In this document: in pieces, positions 33,138 through 45,219 of the stretch
How the letters are laid out: each line of letters begins with the position of its first letter
How positions within the stretch are numbered: position 1 is the first letter of the stretch
Source: Branchiostoma floridae
Taxonomy: Eukaryota > Chordata > Leptocardii > Amphioxiformes > Branchiostomatidae
DNA length: 64,000 nt
NCBI RefSeq assembly: GCF_000003815.2
Contig: NC_049989.1
Location: 11,239,273-11,303,272 of the forward strand
Reading direction: 5' to 3'
The notes under the pieces: generated by a model
Seen by the model: only the letters and a program-made list of their open reading frames with translations
The model's database searches: none
What the model was told of the DNA's origin: nothing
Position numbers and translations under genes: made by a program

Positions 33138-33555
33138 CAGGTCCCAGGATAAGGTCCCTGGATAAGGGACCAGGATAAGGTCCCTGGATAAAGTCCCAGG
33201 ATAAGGTCCCAGGATAAGGTCCCCGGATAAAGGACCAGGATAGGGGACCAGGATAAGGGACCAGGATAAGGGACCAGGATAAGGGACCAGGATAAGGGAC
33301 CAGGATAAGGGACCAGGATAAGGGACCAGGATAAGGGACCAGGATAAGGGACCAGGATAAGGGACCAGGATAAGGGACCAGGATAAAGGGACCAGGATAA
33401 GGGACCAGGATAAGGGACCAGGATAAGGGGCCAGGATAAGGGGCCAGGATAAGGGACCAGGATAAGGGACCAGGATAAGGGACCAGGATAAGGGACCAGG
33501 ATAAGGGACCAGGATAAGGGACCAGGATAAGGGGCTAGGATATTTCAAGGGACCA
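33138..33555. repeat. 14 bp minisatellite (AAGGGACCAGGATA)n
   Basis: About 30 near-perfect units. The long - strand frame across it encodes only a WSLILVPYPGPL-type repeat and is not a gene. Confidence 0.92.
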
Positions 33556-33639
33556 GGATAAGATACCCAATTGAAGTAACGCGGAGGTAAAAACAGATGC
33601 TTTTTTGGGTAGAATCTGACCACGCGCTATAGTATAAGC

Positions 33640-33990
33640 CTCGGAAATATTGTTGAGATAGCGGGGGCCAATGGGCGCGAACCGCCAACCCGCCGCGCTG
33701 TCCGGCCAACCCGGAAGCGCTCCCGTCATCCTTTGCGCCGAGTTTTCCCCAGATTTTTCAAAATGGAGGGGAAGACCGTTTTTTTCTGTAGGATCGGCAT
33801 GAATAAGGCGTCGTATGTCGCTTTTCGCGAAACATCGCCCCACCATTGTCTACTTCTCGTCCTGGGAGAGGCTTGGGAGTCAAAGGAAATGTGATGTAAA
33901 CCCAAAATGCGGGGAAATTGGTGGCTAGCGTGCAGCAACTGTTTCCTCGGACTTCGCCCCCCTCCCTCAATGTAGAAGGACTTTCGAACG
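33640..33990 (+). other. GC-rich, exon-like block inside the CACTA-type element
   Basis: CpG-rich sequence ending at a donor-like CGGTGAGTAC (33990). Exon-like segments with AG/GT borders also occur at about 34610-34722 and 34999 onward, but all frames stop soon. It may be the element's promoter and a non-coding or decayed transcript. Confidence 0.3.
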
Positions 33991-36371
33991 GTGAGTACAA
34001 ACACTTGCTACAGATTAACTAAATAATGCTGTTGTTATTAACCATACAACTTTTATCTAATATACTTAGAGTTGTTATTGACGTGACATCGCCGGAAACA
34101 CGATTTCACAAATGACTAGGTATACTACATTTTGTACTAGTAACCCCCTCCCCACGAGATTCTCCAAACCAAAAAAAAAACATGTTCATGCATGCTTGGC
34201 ATAAACCAGAATCGAATCGGAATGCCTGTTGATAGTTGTCAAGCAGGCATCCATATCAGCAAATGCTGAAGAAATAAATTTCACTGTATTACTAAAGGGG
34301 GAGCAAGTATTGACAAAATTAAGTATAATTAATTTATTGGAACAAAAGTTTCAAAGTGACACTCATATACATGAAATTGATGAGCCAGAATCAGCAGTGT
34401 TAAGTGATTATTGATTAAAACATTGTTTTATTAAAGGCCTGATGCCTTCTTTCTTTTCGTTTCAGTTACTTGTGTTTAGTAATCCAGCAATACAGATGTT
34501 TGGTCAATATCATATTTCAGGTAGAATATATAATTTTGAGAATGCCCAGATTTAGTTTTTAACTGTGACATTGTTTATCTTTTCATATGGCCACTCCAGT
34601 ACATCAACAGTGGAGACTTCCTTCAAAGTGCAGCACATCTTATGAGGAGGATGGCAGGAAACAAAGCAGGCAACTGTCAGAAGCTCTTCTGCTGAAGTAC
34701 TGCTAAAGGCTCTTTACTTTAGGTAAGACCATAGTCCTGCATATTTATGATCAGCAGTAGCACAGTCAGTGTATACTGAGGCAGGTGAACATCCTGAGTC
34801 CTCATTTTTTCTCGCTTCTTGTTAGCTGTTGTTTGATAATCTATTGGGAAGAGGCACAACTGTTCCAGTTACCAGTGTGACATGATATTTCTTGAGCATA
34901 TTATTTCGTTTCCTCTAGTATTAGTTTGTTCAAACTTCATAGGGCAGATTTCAAAGTAAATGTATGTTCAATGGAACTTTGGTGGTTTTCTTATACAGGA
35001 AACGGTTCATTACAAGGACTCCAAACCCACACCAAGAAGTCCAACATGCAGGCACTGAGGGAGAAGCTTACACTGAGGCCATGACAGCAGTGGTCTCAGA
35101 TGTATATTGGAATAGGGAGTTCTCTTTATTACACGCACAAGCAGTTCCATAGCATACAATCTGGTGCAACATACATGTAGGTGTTCAAATAACATTGACT
35201 ATCATAATTCCACCAGATGCCATAATACCGCCACCTCAAAAAAACGTTAGTATACAGGTCTTCCCAAAATTGTCTTGAACACCGAATGTTATATATCCTA
35301 AATGTAATACAATTCAGATATTTAGGTGTTGAAGACAATCTTCAGAAGGCCTCTATGACAATGTTTTATGAGGTGGTGGTATAATGGCACCTGGTGGAAT
35401 TATGCGAATGTATGTTACTAGTAAGTTTATGCAGCTTTGATTTTTGCATTTGACATATGTGTTTAGAATGTATAGATTGACATTAATGTACATGTAACAT
35501 ACAGATATCATCTGTTTTTAAATCAAATAATGATAAAGCATTACTTGAATAAACACGTAGCAGATAGTAACTGTAAATCCAGAAATGTTCGCGGTTTAAC
35601 GTGAACTAAAAATTGCTGCGAACAACCGCATGCGCGCATACTAGTACCTTCTTGTCTAAGACCCGGATACATATGTGACTGTTACGCAACCACAAACTCA
35701 TAGCGATTACCTTCCTACTGTGAACTTAGATGCATTTACAGTACATGGCACTGATCATGTTGACAAAGTGTAAAACAGCATGGGCCCCACTAAATGTTGA
35801 CCTACATATTTCTAAGTTTTAAATGATAAATCACTGATTGGATGATATGTATTAGTTACATGATGCTGCCTATTGAAGGGTGAAACATTGCAGGCCACAC
35901 TGAATGTTGCACTACAAGTCTTATATGTCATTGCAGGTCAGTTTTCCTTGTGATGCTACTGTTTCTTTGCACTTCTCAAGCTTTCATTATACAATCATAC
36001 TTTCATAGGTGACATGACATTATCATTGACAACAAAGTCAGGATTTTGCACAGAACATGCTACTACTTGTATTTACTGTATATAAAGACTATTCTTGTAT
36101 GTATAATTTACCAAGACAAATATGTTTATATTGTATGGTTTATGTGTGTGTTAATACATGTACAGAGTAAGTGGTAGCTGATAAAACTATACATTTTATT
36201 TGCAGTGTATACTAGTACCCTTCAGAAAATATAACTAAACTGTTGCTATGTTTATCTATTAAATTTTGCTGTATTTTATCAAAAACATGTCCTTCTGATT
36301 CATAGTTGTGAATGAATGTGGGTAATTTAGGATGTCATACAACGTGGTTTGTGAACTTCCAGGTAAATGTT

Positions 36372-36875
36372 TCGTTCGTTCGTTCGTTCGTCCCATAGCC
36401 TTTTAATCAGCCGTAGGCTGATTAATTAGCCGTAGGGGCAGCACAACATGTTGTGCTGTATCAATAGGCATTTTAGTCCCCTGGCGGCGCCTATCTCCTC
36501 TCCGGGGCATGGTGAATGATGTAAATCACCGTATGGCTGATACGACACGAAGGTTCGCCAGGCCTCCGTCCGGGTGATTTGTAGTGAATCACCAACTCCA
36601 GACAGAATGGTTTGCTCCGGATCCACACCGCACCATCGCACGTGTGGGGGTTCTTTAACGTGCATGGGGTGTGACTCTCCCCATACACGGGACCTCCATT
36701 TAACGTCCTATCCGAGGGACGACTCATTTTCACTTGAGTAAAGTGAGGAAAGTCGTGTAAAGTGCCTTTCCCAAGGGCACAAGATCGGTGGCACGGTAGG
36801 CGGATTCGAACCCGCAACCTCTCGGTGCAAATCCGAACATGCTACCGCTACGCCACGCGGTCACCACAAAATGTT
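36372..36875 (-). mobile_element. tRNA-derived SINE nested in the CACTA-type element
   Basis: On the - strand the head reads with A-box TGGCGTAGCGG and B-box GGTTCGAATCC; the tail is (CGAA)n. Flanked by AGGTAAATGTT at 36361-36371 and 36876-36886, a candidate 11 bp duplication, though GGTAAAT repeats are common here. Confidence 0.75.
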
Positions 36876-37251
36876 AGGTAAATGTTACAGATGGGTAAAT
36901 GCCAATATGTATGAGATATAATGCGAGTGGTAAATCCAGGTAAATGATATTTAACGTGAGTGGTAAATCCCGGTAAATGCATCTATATACCCACGGTAAA
37001 GACGGGTAAATGACAGTAACTGTGACTTATACCGCAAATGGTAAATCTCGGTAAACACGCCTTTACATGAACCGGGTAAATGTGGTAAATTTAGGCAACC
37101 ATTACCGGACTTACCATGTAGGGTAAATGCCGGGTAAATCTGCACATTTACCGACGGGTAAATGATCGGTAAATTACCGGTAAATGTAACCTTTACCAGG
37201 CTTTACATCACATTTACCGTTTCGGTAAATACGACTTTTCATGCAGTGAAA

Positions 37252-38060
37252 GCAACGGATAAAGATTACCTCGCAGATAAAGGCGAACCAGCGTTACCAA
37301 CACGCAACAAAATGAACTGTGGATAGTATGTCAAAGATAAAAACGACTAATACGTAAACAACACACGTCTGGACATTGTTATGCAAATCTGGACAGTTTT
37401 GGAGACAAGACCTATCAACAAGTTGAGGGCCTTCACCTTTGACATGCTACCCACAATGCATATCGATGCGCACGCGTATTTAGGATCGTGAACCTCCTTA
37501 TTACACGACAAAGTGAGACTAAGAAACAGTTAACGAGCTAATGACATATTATGGACGCTTCTCGTTCGTCTGTTGTATTTGTTTATTGTCACACGAGAAG
37601 CCCAGTCTTCAGTCTTCGATATTGTTCAGAGAATCCCACATCTTCGGGTACATGTGGTTGGTGTGGTGATGTAATATCTAAATATAGTTCAAGTTACAAA
37701 TATGATGATATGAAATACAGCCGAATTAAATCACTTTGCATCCTTACACCTGTTTGTATGTCATTGATGATATGTATACAACCATACATATTGTATGGAA
37801 ACTTTTATAAAACTAGATATTAACTTTAACTCATGTTGAGTAAGGCCACCGCGATAGACATACGAGGGTTACGAGGATAAAGATTTCTCTTCGCTCACCT
37901 CCGATTACTGTAAAAGGATGAAACTGACACTCATAATGATACATATCTCTTTGGGTCTTAAACATGGCATAATTTCTGTAGTTTTACTGCAAATAAGACT
38001 GCTTTGCACATTGATAATATGTTTATTTTACAAATTCTTGCCCGACGAAAACACGATTTC
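37252..38060. other. Intergenic, nothing recognised
   Basis: AT-rich sequence with only short open frames of no recognisable similarity. Confidence 0.4.
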
Positions 38061-38063
38061 TAT

Positions 38064-38580
38064 TCAGTAAATACAAATGCGCATTGGTAAACAGATGGAG
38101 GTTAGCCTTATAACATCACCGTTACAACTGTTAAACATTAGGGGAACTGTGTTGACATAAGATATTTGAACATATCTTCCGTCGTTAGGTGTGCATATTT
38201 CTGATCTACATGTGTAGCATTTACGAATGTATTGCGCAGATCCTTGTACAATGATCACTTTAGGACAAAGTGTATTTCGTTTTCTACATGCATGTGGTTC
38301 TTATCGCAATATATACATAGTCTGTCATTAGGAGGAGTTCTACCAGCTTCAATTTCCAATGGGTGATCGCTGATCCTTAGTTCGGTCATGGCTCGGCGAT
38401 AGCTAAAATTTGTTTTATCCAGGTATTTTTCTCTTTCATACAAATGCTTAAATTTTCTGTAGGTTCTTATCTTGTTTCCTTGGTTTTCCTTCGTGCAAGG
38501 AGAGTTAAGATCTGAGTAAAAGTTTTGAAGACAGGTATAATACGTTGACCAAAATACTTGGTGAGATTTAGAATTTGATT
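38064..38580 (-). pseudogene. LINE reverse transcriptase C-terminal relic
   Basis: The - strand encodes FSYRRAMTELRISDHPLEIE, then GRTPPNDRLCIYCD and EIHFVL, the recurring end of non-LTR retrotransposon ORF2 proteins (RxAxxxxRISxHxLxIExGR...C..C). Upstream codons continue the similarity only in broken frames. Old truncated copy. Confidence 0.6.
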
Positions 38581-38599
38581 GAGGAACAGCATTAATCTA

Positions 38600-39800
38600 C
38601 CACACACAACAAAGCTGTGCGCTCAAATAGCCCCAAATCTGTCGACACCGTGGTTTCAGGTAGATAAAAGGATCTGTTGCCATCAAGCATTATCCTGCAG
38701 TCTCCCACTGTAAACGTCACCCGGGTGATGATGGCATTGATGCGGTTTCATTCTGGTTGGTCTTCCAGGTTGATCGGATCACGTTATGAGTTGCGTGCTG
38801 GAGGGGGGGGGGGGGTGCATAATGAAGTTAGTTGTACTATCTACTGTCTCTTTGCAAAAACACGAAAAAAATATTACTGATACAGAAAGGGAACGAGAGA
38901 AAAGATGACCACATTGTCTTTCTTTGTTGATAAATCATTAACTTTTCAGCGTTGCCGTTGGTTATTAACATCATTATCATATCGCTCCTGATCATCTATT
39001 TTGATGAAGATCTCCCAAAAAGAAACAAAAAGTCTGCACATATACCCCCACATCCACGGGCACACTCCGTTTTTTTTCTTCATGGCGCCTCGGTTTACTT
39101 GTATATACTGTATGTTCTCCGCTGGTTGTCTTTACTCTTACTGAGTGTAACACGCTTTGTTTTTTGTTCATGTATGGTGGGCTCCCTTGGAAATAAAATC
39201 CCAATAAGTTAAAGGGGCTACCCACTTGTTTTCATATTACTAAATAGATGAAGAAATAAAGTTTAATGGTAGTTCCGATACATAAAAGCAGTCTTATTAA
39301 GGCCTTATTTGTCGAAGTTCAACTTTTGTGCTGAAAGTCCCATCTGAAAGTCAATTTTTATTATTAGTTGATACCCACCTATTTTGTCAAAATACTTGTC
39401 AAATTTCCCCAGAAGAAAGAACTCCATAAGAGAGCTCTTTGCCTCGTCCACTGTAGCGATGGTAGTTTAAAAAATGTATCATGTAAGTTAGAAACATTAT
39501 TCGCAGGCAGAAATTATGACACAAAAATAAAAAGACCTACAATTTTGCATCAACACGGGCTAACCTTAAGTCTTTTTGTCTCCTCTTGTTTGTGTAAAGT
39601 GTCCAACAATGAGGCTAGTAAGATCCAACTTTATTCTAAAGGTAATCAACATATTAACACAAATCTAATTATACATATATTGCTAGCCCACGACACTCAA
39701 TTCTATGATGCAAAGCAAATGCACAAAACCCCGAGGGAAATCTTTCTGATTTTCCTTGGCACTATATATTATACATTGCACTTACGATTATCATATTCTG
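38600..39800. other. Intergenic, nothing recognised
   Basis: Contains a poly-G run near 38803. An open frame at 39368-39868 resembles no family I know. Confidence 0.35.
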
Positions 39801-39805
39801 CAACG

Positions 39806-40044
39806 TGGTCCACTATCTCCTCGTCTTCTCGTTTCAGAAGGCCGGACTCTGTGATAAAAGACCAGTAATTAGTGGCCCGATTTACAGTACTTTTACACGT
39901 TTTCGAAATCGCCTCAGGACAGTGCATGGAGAACCCTCGGCCACTCAATTAGCGTTTTCTATAGCGTTTTCTGTTCGTCATCTAGCTGCCGACAGAAGGT
40001 CTTGGAAGAAACTTACAGTCGCCTGCGCCGCAGCCGACCGATGA
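39806..40044 (+). pseudogene. Possible retroelement ORF C-terminal relic
   Basis: A short + strand frame ends LAADRRSWKKLTVACAAADR, a motif resembling the last residues of many non-LTR element ORFs. Only this end is present. Confidence 0.35.
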
Positions 40045-40174
40045 TGATGATAGCATGAAAACTGCACTTGAGCCGCTCAAAGCTCGCCAACAGACAGCCC
40101 CGAGCCGACTGCTAAAACTCGTGTGTAAATCGTTGGACCAGTACTTGTCCATTGAAAGCAAACCAGGGCTAGCC

Positions 40175-40359
40175 TATTCTCCAAGAAGAGGTTAGGCTCC
40201 GGCTGTTTTTAACGTTTTTAGGCGTTTTTATCGGGCTTTCTGTTTTGTACCGTTTTCGCGGCCCCGAGACATCGACAAAGCGGTACAAAACAGAAAGCCC
40301 GACAAAACGCCTAATAAAACGTTAAGAAAACAGCCTGAGACTTATCAGTTTGGAGAGTA
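40175..40359. mobile_element. MULE-type foldback MITE, 185 bp
   Basis: Inverted ends TATTCTCCAAGAAGAGG and GGAGAGTA, long internal arms around 'cggtacaaaacagaaagccc', flanked by near-identical 9 bp (GGGCTAGCC / GGGCAACCC). Confidence 0.7.
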
Positions 40360-40534
40360 GGGCAACCCTTTACATCTTTATGTACACCACAAAATGCGCA
40401 TGCAAAATCTTGATGCAAACTACTACTTGAAACGAATTGTTTACATTCAAACTTGATGGCTATACTTTAGCTTATCAACGAATGGTGAAGTATATGTTAC
40501 GATGAAATCATTAATAAGATTTGGTGACACTCAC

Positions 40535-43329
40535 GTTTCGCGTATTCCCCAAGCTTTCTCAGCAAATTCTTCATATCGGGTTTAACGTCTTCCATTTCTC
40601 GACGTATACCTGAAAGATATTGAGACGCCGGTCAGTAACGATAAAGAAAGCATTTAAATGTGTCACACTAGCCCTTCAAGGTGACACGTTTACCGCATAA
40701 ATATCCAGGGTCATAGGTAAAAACCGTCGCCCGGTCGGAAAGTTTGTTGGCAACAAACACGCAAAATTTAAAACAAAAAAACTTAAGCATGATTTTGTTC
40801 ATTTTTTGATGTACACATTTTTTGGGTGACCGAAAAGAGACTTGCCGAACCCCAGTTTGGAAAAGTAATCCTAGTATTTTTCGCCACATTTTCACTCACT
40901 TCCTGACACTCTACTTACAGCGCATATATACATATTCTCCAAGCAGAGGTTGAGTCGCAAAGATATACAAAAATGTAAGTAATTTACTAAGTAATTTTTC
41001 CGACTACTACTATATCTACGCGACTTAACCTCTGCTTGGAGAGTAATATATACAATCAGCTACGGACATCAACCTTTATCAAAGGCTAAGGGACTAGCTA
41101 CCTTTACCTCCTGACTGTCCTTGTATGTGACGCTGCTAAGTTAGAATAATTCTAAAAGTGCCGTTGTCTTTGTCCTGTCTGACGTAACCTTAAAACCCTA
41201 TTCAGACCGGGCTTTTTTGGTCATCCCTGGACCGGGGGGGGGGGCCTAGCTCTAAATGTTATGAAGTAGATTTCTAGCGAGGTCAACGTCCATGAAGCCG
41301 GTTGTTTCAAATGCAGAGTAACCAATTAACGTCAGACCGGTGGCACGCGAGGGTCAGGGAGGAATGTTTCACACCTATTGTCCGTCAATTATTAGCTGTT
41401 AAATACCGTCAATACATTACAAAGGACATCTTTGTGGGGCTTCCTTTAGTTTGCAGCATGTATTTTCATGAGCTGGTCCCTTTGAATGCGGGTTATATAG
41501 AATAGAAGGACGGACTGAATAATCAGCAAACAACACGACTTGAGTGCATAACGCATATATTTGACAACTTACTACAGCCGTTGTACACCGGGTCATCAGA
41601 GACGTCTCTTTACTTTGTTACAAGGTACAAGTTGTAAGTTGTAGAACTACGTATTGACTTTATTTTTGTGAATGCAAGGAAATAGGAAACATAGGGTGAC
41701 ACGTACTAAAAGTCACAACTTTTGGGGGTGACAACATTTTTGGGGAGTGACAAGAAGCGAAACATTTCAGTTACAAAAGTACGACCGTATAGTGATAAAT
41801 AGTAAAATATTCAACAAAGAAATCTTTTTAAAAAAGTATAAAAAATTGCACCACGTCAGGTTCGAACTCTGGTCCAAAAGTTACAAATCCAATCACTAGT
41901 CAACTACGCCACGAAGCCTTGTGGTTCAAGGCGACGAAAAAATAGAACTAAACTGACAAAGCGCGTAATAAAAGAGACGGAAATAAACGGTAAGGCCGTC
42001 ATTTCAACAAGTTTAATGGCAAGAAAACTCGCTACAGTCCCGTCACCTTTTGATCACCAAAGTAAACTTTTTAAACTTATATATAGAGTTGTTTGTGAGC
42101 AAGTAAAGCTCCCGCACGGTGCAAAATGACGAACAATAATGCCTGCTTGATTTGAGTTCACGACATTTGCATGATAAGCAAGGGTGCGAAAAGCTCGCAG
42201 TTATCGCCCAATGTCAGTGACCTGCCAGCAGCTATTTGATTGGTCCTCGCTAGAAACTACTGAATGTCAAATAGTCTACACGGGGGGGGGGGGGGGCTTT
42301 TGAGGCCCTCCACTTCTAAGTCCTCTAACTCTCGAACGACGTGCCGTAAGGCCACCAAATTTTCAGGACATTATATCGACATAATATCTGACAAGTATTT
42401 GACGTTTGACGTTACGTGACGTAAGATGACGTAATTATGACGTCATCAATTTGATTATATTGGCCGGACCCATGAAAAAAGGGTATTCTCAGAAAACTTC
42501 AAGTTATACTACAAAAATGTAACAATAAGTGCAGATAACAGAATAATAATGTTTATTACGACTTGTATTGCCAATAGCAACATCGATTACGTCATAATGA
42601 CGTCATAAAATGACGTCATGCACATCTAAGATACTAGATAGGCTCCGCCATATTATATCCACCACCTTGAATTTTTAAAACTTCTTTTTTTGCAACAAAT
42701 AATCACAAAGGGCAATGGAAATAGACTAAATTCATTCATTTAGATGTTTTTTGATGAAAAAATACCAGGTAGTTACAAATTTTAAGGGAAAATAAGCTTG
42801 TTATTCTTGATCTGGCCATACGGTCCGCCATCTTGGATTTTGGGCTGATGACGTCATCAAATTAGCATAATTTATGCATATATAATTATGAAACATATGC
42901 TAAATAATATAAGATTTTATTCATGTAACAAAATAGCAGTAATATAGCAAATAAATGTGAAAAATACATTGTTAGAACCAAAAATAGTGATTTTTGGCAA
43001 AACTGCCTGTCAGCAAACGGTTGCCATGGCAACACGAAAAAATGGAAAATTTGTCAAACTTCGCAAAATTGTTGCCAACAATATTTTAGGAAAACTCAAC
43101 AAATTTGGTGGCATTAGCGTAAGGCGTTCTGGCGTTCTAGGACATCAAAGTTAGCGCGGGCCTCAAAAGCCCCCCCCCCCCCCCGGTCTGAATAGGGTTA
43201 AAAGGTTGGCTTCTTCGTACTGCAAATGCACCTATAATTCAACTTACCGTGATTCCCACTTTTTCGTGCTGTGCCTACTTCGAAAGAGCAAAGCAGGAGC
43301 ACACATATGACTACCCCAAACAGCTTCAT
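40535..43329 (-). CDS. Small secreted protein gene, partial (two exons)
   Basis: Exon 1 (43248-43329) encodes MKLFGVVICVLLLCSFEVGT, a clear signal peptide, then ARKSGNH, ending phase 1. Exon 2 (40535-40609, 75 nt) encodes a charged helix, GIRREMEDVKPDMKNLLRKL then GEYAK, and again ends phase 1. Both have consensus splice sites. The terminal exon was not identified with confidence. Intron phase, exon 2 length and layout match the genes at 50665-52699 and 56237-59348, so I infer one family. Intron 1 is bloated by two transposons. Function unknown. Confidence 0.5.
40933..41045. mobile_element. MULE-type foldback MITE, 113 bp
   Basis: Inverted ends TATTCTCCAAGCAGAGGT / inverse, flanked by a perfect 9 bp duplication ATATATACA (40924-40932, 41046-41054). 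Same family as 25489-25595. Confidence 0.85.
41196..43197. mobile_element. DNA transposon, 2.0 kb, CCCTATTCAGACCGGG ends
   Basis: Perfect 16 bp inverted ends CCCTATTCAGACCGGG flanked by TTAAAA on both sides (41190-41195, 43198-43203). CCC ends next to TTAA recall piggyBac, but two extra bases make this uncertain. A diverged inner inverted repeat (about 42286-43180) has long G/C runs beside GGCTTTTGAGGCCC. No transposase seen. Confidence 0.65.
41848..41925 (-). mobile_element. tRNA-like SINE head
   Basis: On the - strand it carries A-box TGGCGTAGTTGA and B-box GAGTTCGAACC. The flanks do not pair as a tRNA acceptor stem, so a SINE fragment rather than a tRNA gene. Confidence 0.5.
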
Positions 43330-44054
43330 GGGGGAACCTTGTACGTATCCGAACCGCTGCTCACCGCTTTCAGTTAGTAGTGGGTACCAGAAATCGGCAC
43401 CGGCCTGGTTCGGCTACAACCGCATTCACGTGTGTCTAACACCAGACTAAAACGTGACAGGAGGGCTGATTGTTTTGTAATATTCACAAAGTAGGATTTC
43501 CTGGATATGGAGTACTGTTATGATGGTTTGATAGGAGCCGAGGTAGCAAAGCTAGGCTAAGCCAACCAGTAGGATTAAAAACAACACTGCAGTGCATTAG
43601 GCTTATTCTCAGCAGAATACCAGATTACCCCGAAATACACATGAAGGAGAGTGAAATCTAGTTTTTTATAAGAGTGCCGACATAAAAAGTTCCAATGATG
43701 CTAGTGTCCGTTTGATAAACTCTGGTTGACGTTGTCATTTGTTACGTTCTATGTCATACAGTATATATGTATTAGCACGGTCCGTCTGTTCAACACCGTG
43801 TGTGTGTTTGTGTGTGTCTGTGTGTTAACGGTTACTCTAGTGGGCACGGACTGTCACCTATATTGCGTTTCCGGTCGAGTGGTTCCTTAGCCCGAAGCCT
43901 TCTCCTCTTCTCAAACACGTGCAAACAGGTGGCAGCCACGATGTGTTTTCGTTACAGTGGCGACGCGCAGGCAAAAAGTACTCTTGCCTCGGGGTTACTG
44001 GTGTTAGTGTGGGGTTGTAATGTTTACCGCAATACTGACAACCATGGCCATGTA
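43330..44054. other. Upstream of the 43.3 kb gene, nothing else recognised
   Basis: It holds a short GT repeat near 43795-43825. No other gene or repeat that I can name. Confidence 0.4.
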
Positions 44055-44577
44055 TAGCCTCCATAGCAGGCTCTCTATGGCCTTGATAGCGGCTAACATC
44101 AGGCCGCTAGAAACGGTAACGAAGCGAACCCAGGCGTCCACGTTTGGGGACAGCCAACAAGTAGTCGCGCCGCTGCATGTGGAAATTCAGCTGAATTAAC
44201 TAAATTTAGCAAACTGAAGTCCCACCTACCTGCCTTGGGCTAACGTCACATTTCCAAACCGGGGCCCGGCCGGGATGTTTTAAGAAACGAAAAATAGAAA
44301 TGTATACGTAAAATATACACAAATAATGCCCACGAGTATTCACGTATTGCGTAGTATCTTGTGTAGATTCATACTTTTTGTCCCGAAAGCTGCCTGACTG
44401 GGCCCAGATTTGGANNNNNNNNNNNNNNNNNNNNNNNNNNNNNNNNNNNNNNNNNNNNNNNNNNNNNNNNNNNNNNNNNNNNNNNNNNNNNNNNNNNNNN
44501 NNNNNNNNNNNNNNGACAAAAAGAAATGGCCAGCAAAAGTGCCAAAAAAGGCCATAGAGAGCCTGCTATGGAGGCTA
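44055..44577. mobile_element. MULE-type element with 9 bp duplication (contains gap)
   Basis: Inverted ends TAGCCTCCATAGCAGGCTCT / inverse, about 28 bp perfect, flanked by a perfect 9 bp duplication GGCCATGTA (44046-44054, 44578-44586). The 100 N gap at 44415-44514 is inside it. Confidence 0.85.
44415..44514. other. Assembly gap, 100 N
   Basis: Run of exactly 100 N, usually a placeholder of unknown true size. Confidence 0.99.
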
Positions 44578-45006
44578 GGCCATGTAAGAGAAACGTCGAA
44601 GATTTTCGTGGTAAGCCTTGTTGTTGTTGTTGTCGCTGATTTCGAAATTTGGGTTTCAGAATTTGCGATTATGTGATGTTATTACCAAATATACATATAT
44701 GGGTCACGGGGAATAGGGTCACACGCATATAAACGTGCAATAGTACGGGTTATACGTGCAAACAGGTCATACGTGCATTAGGGTTAGAGTTTGCCTCGCT
44801 CCAAATTTTTTTAATAGATATTTAGGCCATGCTGATTTGATCCGCAGGGAACACCAAAGATTGATGCTTGCGTGAAAAGAAAAGGATTGACCCGATCGAA
44901 CCCCACCTTTACCATAAAATCTACATTTAAGTGGTCAGGAAGGCTTTGGTTGCCAGTCATTATAACGTCACTGACTTGAAGTGGGCGTGGTCTAGACTAC
45001 AGGTTG

Positions 45007-45012
45007 TATAAG
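45007..45012 (+). promoter_or_regulatory. TATA-like box upstream of a small ORF
   Basis: TATAAG, 73 nt before the ATG at 45085. Confidence 0.3.
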
Positions 45013-45084
45013 TTAAGCTGATTGTCCCGGCACATGTACATACGTGTGTTTTCATTCCTTCAACATCACTCCTCGTCTGTAGAC

Positions 45085-45219
45085 ATGGCAAGCCAGATCT
45101 CTGCGTTCGTGCGAAGAGTTACCAGCTCAGAAGTATCGAGTCCCAACCCATGTGCAATGGTTTTAGCTTTGGCCACTCTCATTGGAGTAGTAATGCTTAT
45201 TACCGGATCCTTGTTGTGA
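45085..45219 (+). CDS. Possible 44-aa single-pass membrane protein
   Basis: MASQISAFVRRVTSSEVSSP is followed by one strong hydrophobic helix (MVLALATLIGVVMLITGSLL) that ends the protein, as in tail-anchored micropeptides. Start context GACATGG is good and a TATA-like box lies upstream. No homology is recognised, so it may be a chance ORF. Confidence 0.35.
   Translation: MASQISAFVRRVTSSEVSSPNPCAMVLALATLIGVVMLITGSLL

Larger units (their letters stand above)
32978..37248. mobile_element. CACTA/EnSpm-type transposon, 4.3 kb
   Basis: The left end is CACTGCATGAAA and the right end its inverse TTTCATGCAGTG, flanked by a 3 bp duplication AAA (32975-32977, 37249-37251). Dense GGTAAAT-type motifs in both orientations fill the first ~120 and last ~370 bp, as expected for En/Spm subterminal repeats. 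No transposase was recognised, so it is probably non-autonomous. It contains a minisatellite, a GC-rich exon-like block and a nested SINE. Confidence 0.65.

Noticed and set aside
33102-33623. 173-codon open frame on the - strand
   Set aside because: It is a translation of the 14 bp minisatellite; no start-region or composition support.
36790-36865. tRNA gene on the - strand
   Set aside because: A and B boxes are present, but it is continuous with a long tail and flanked by a duplication, so a SINE.
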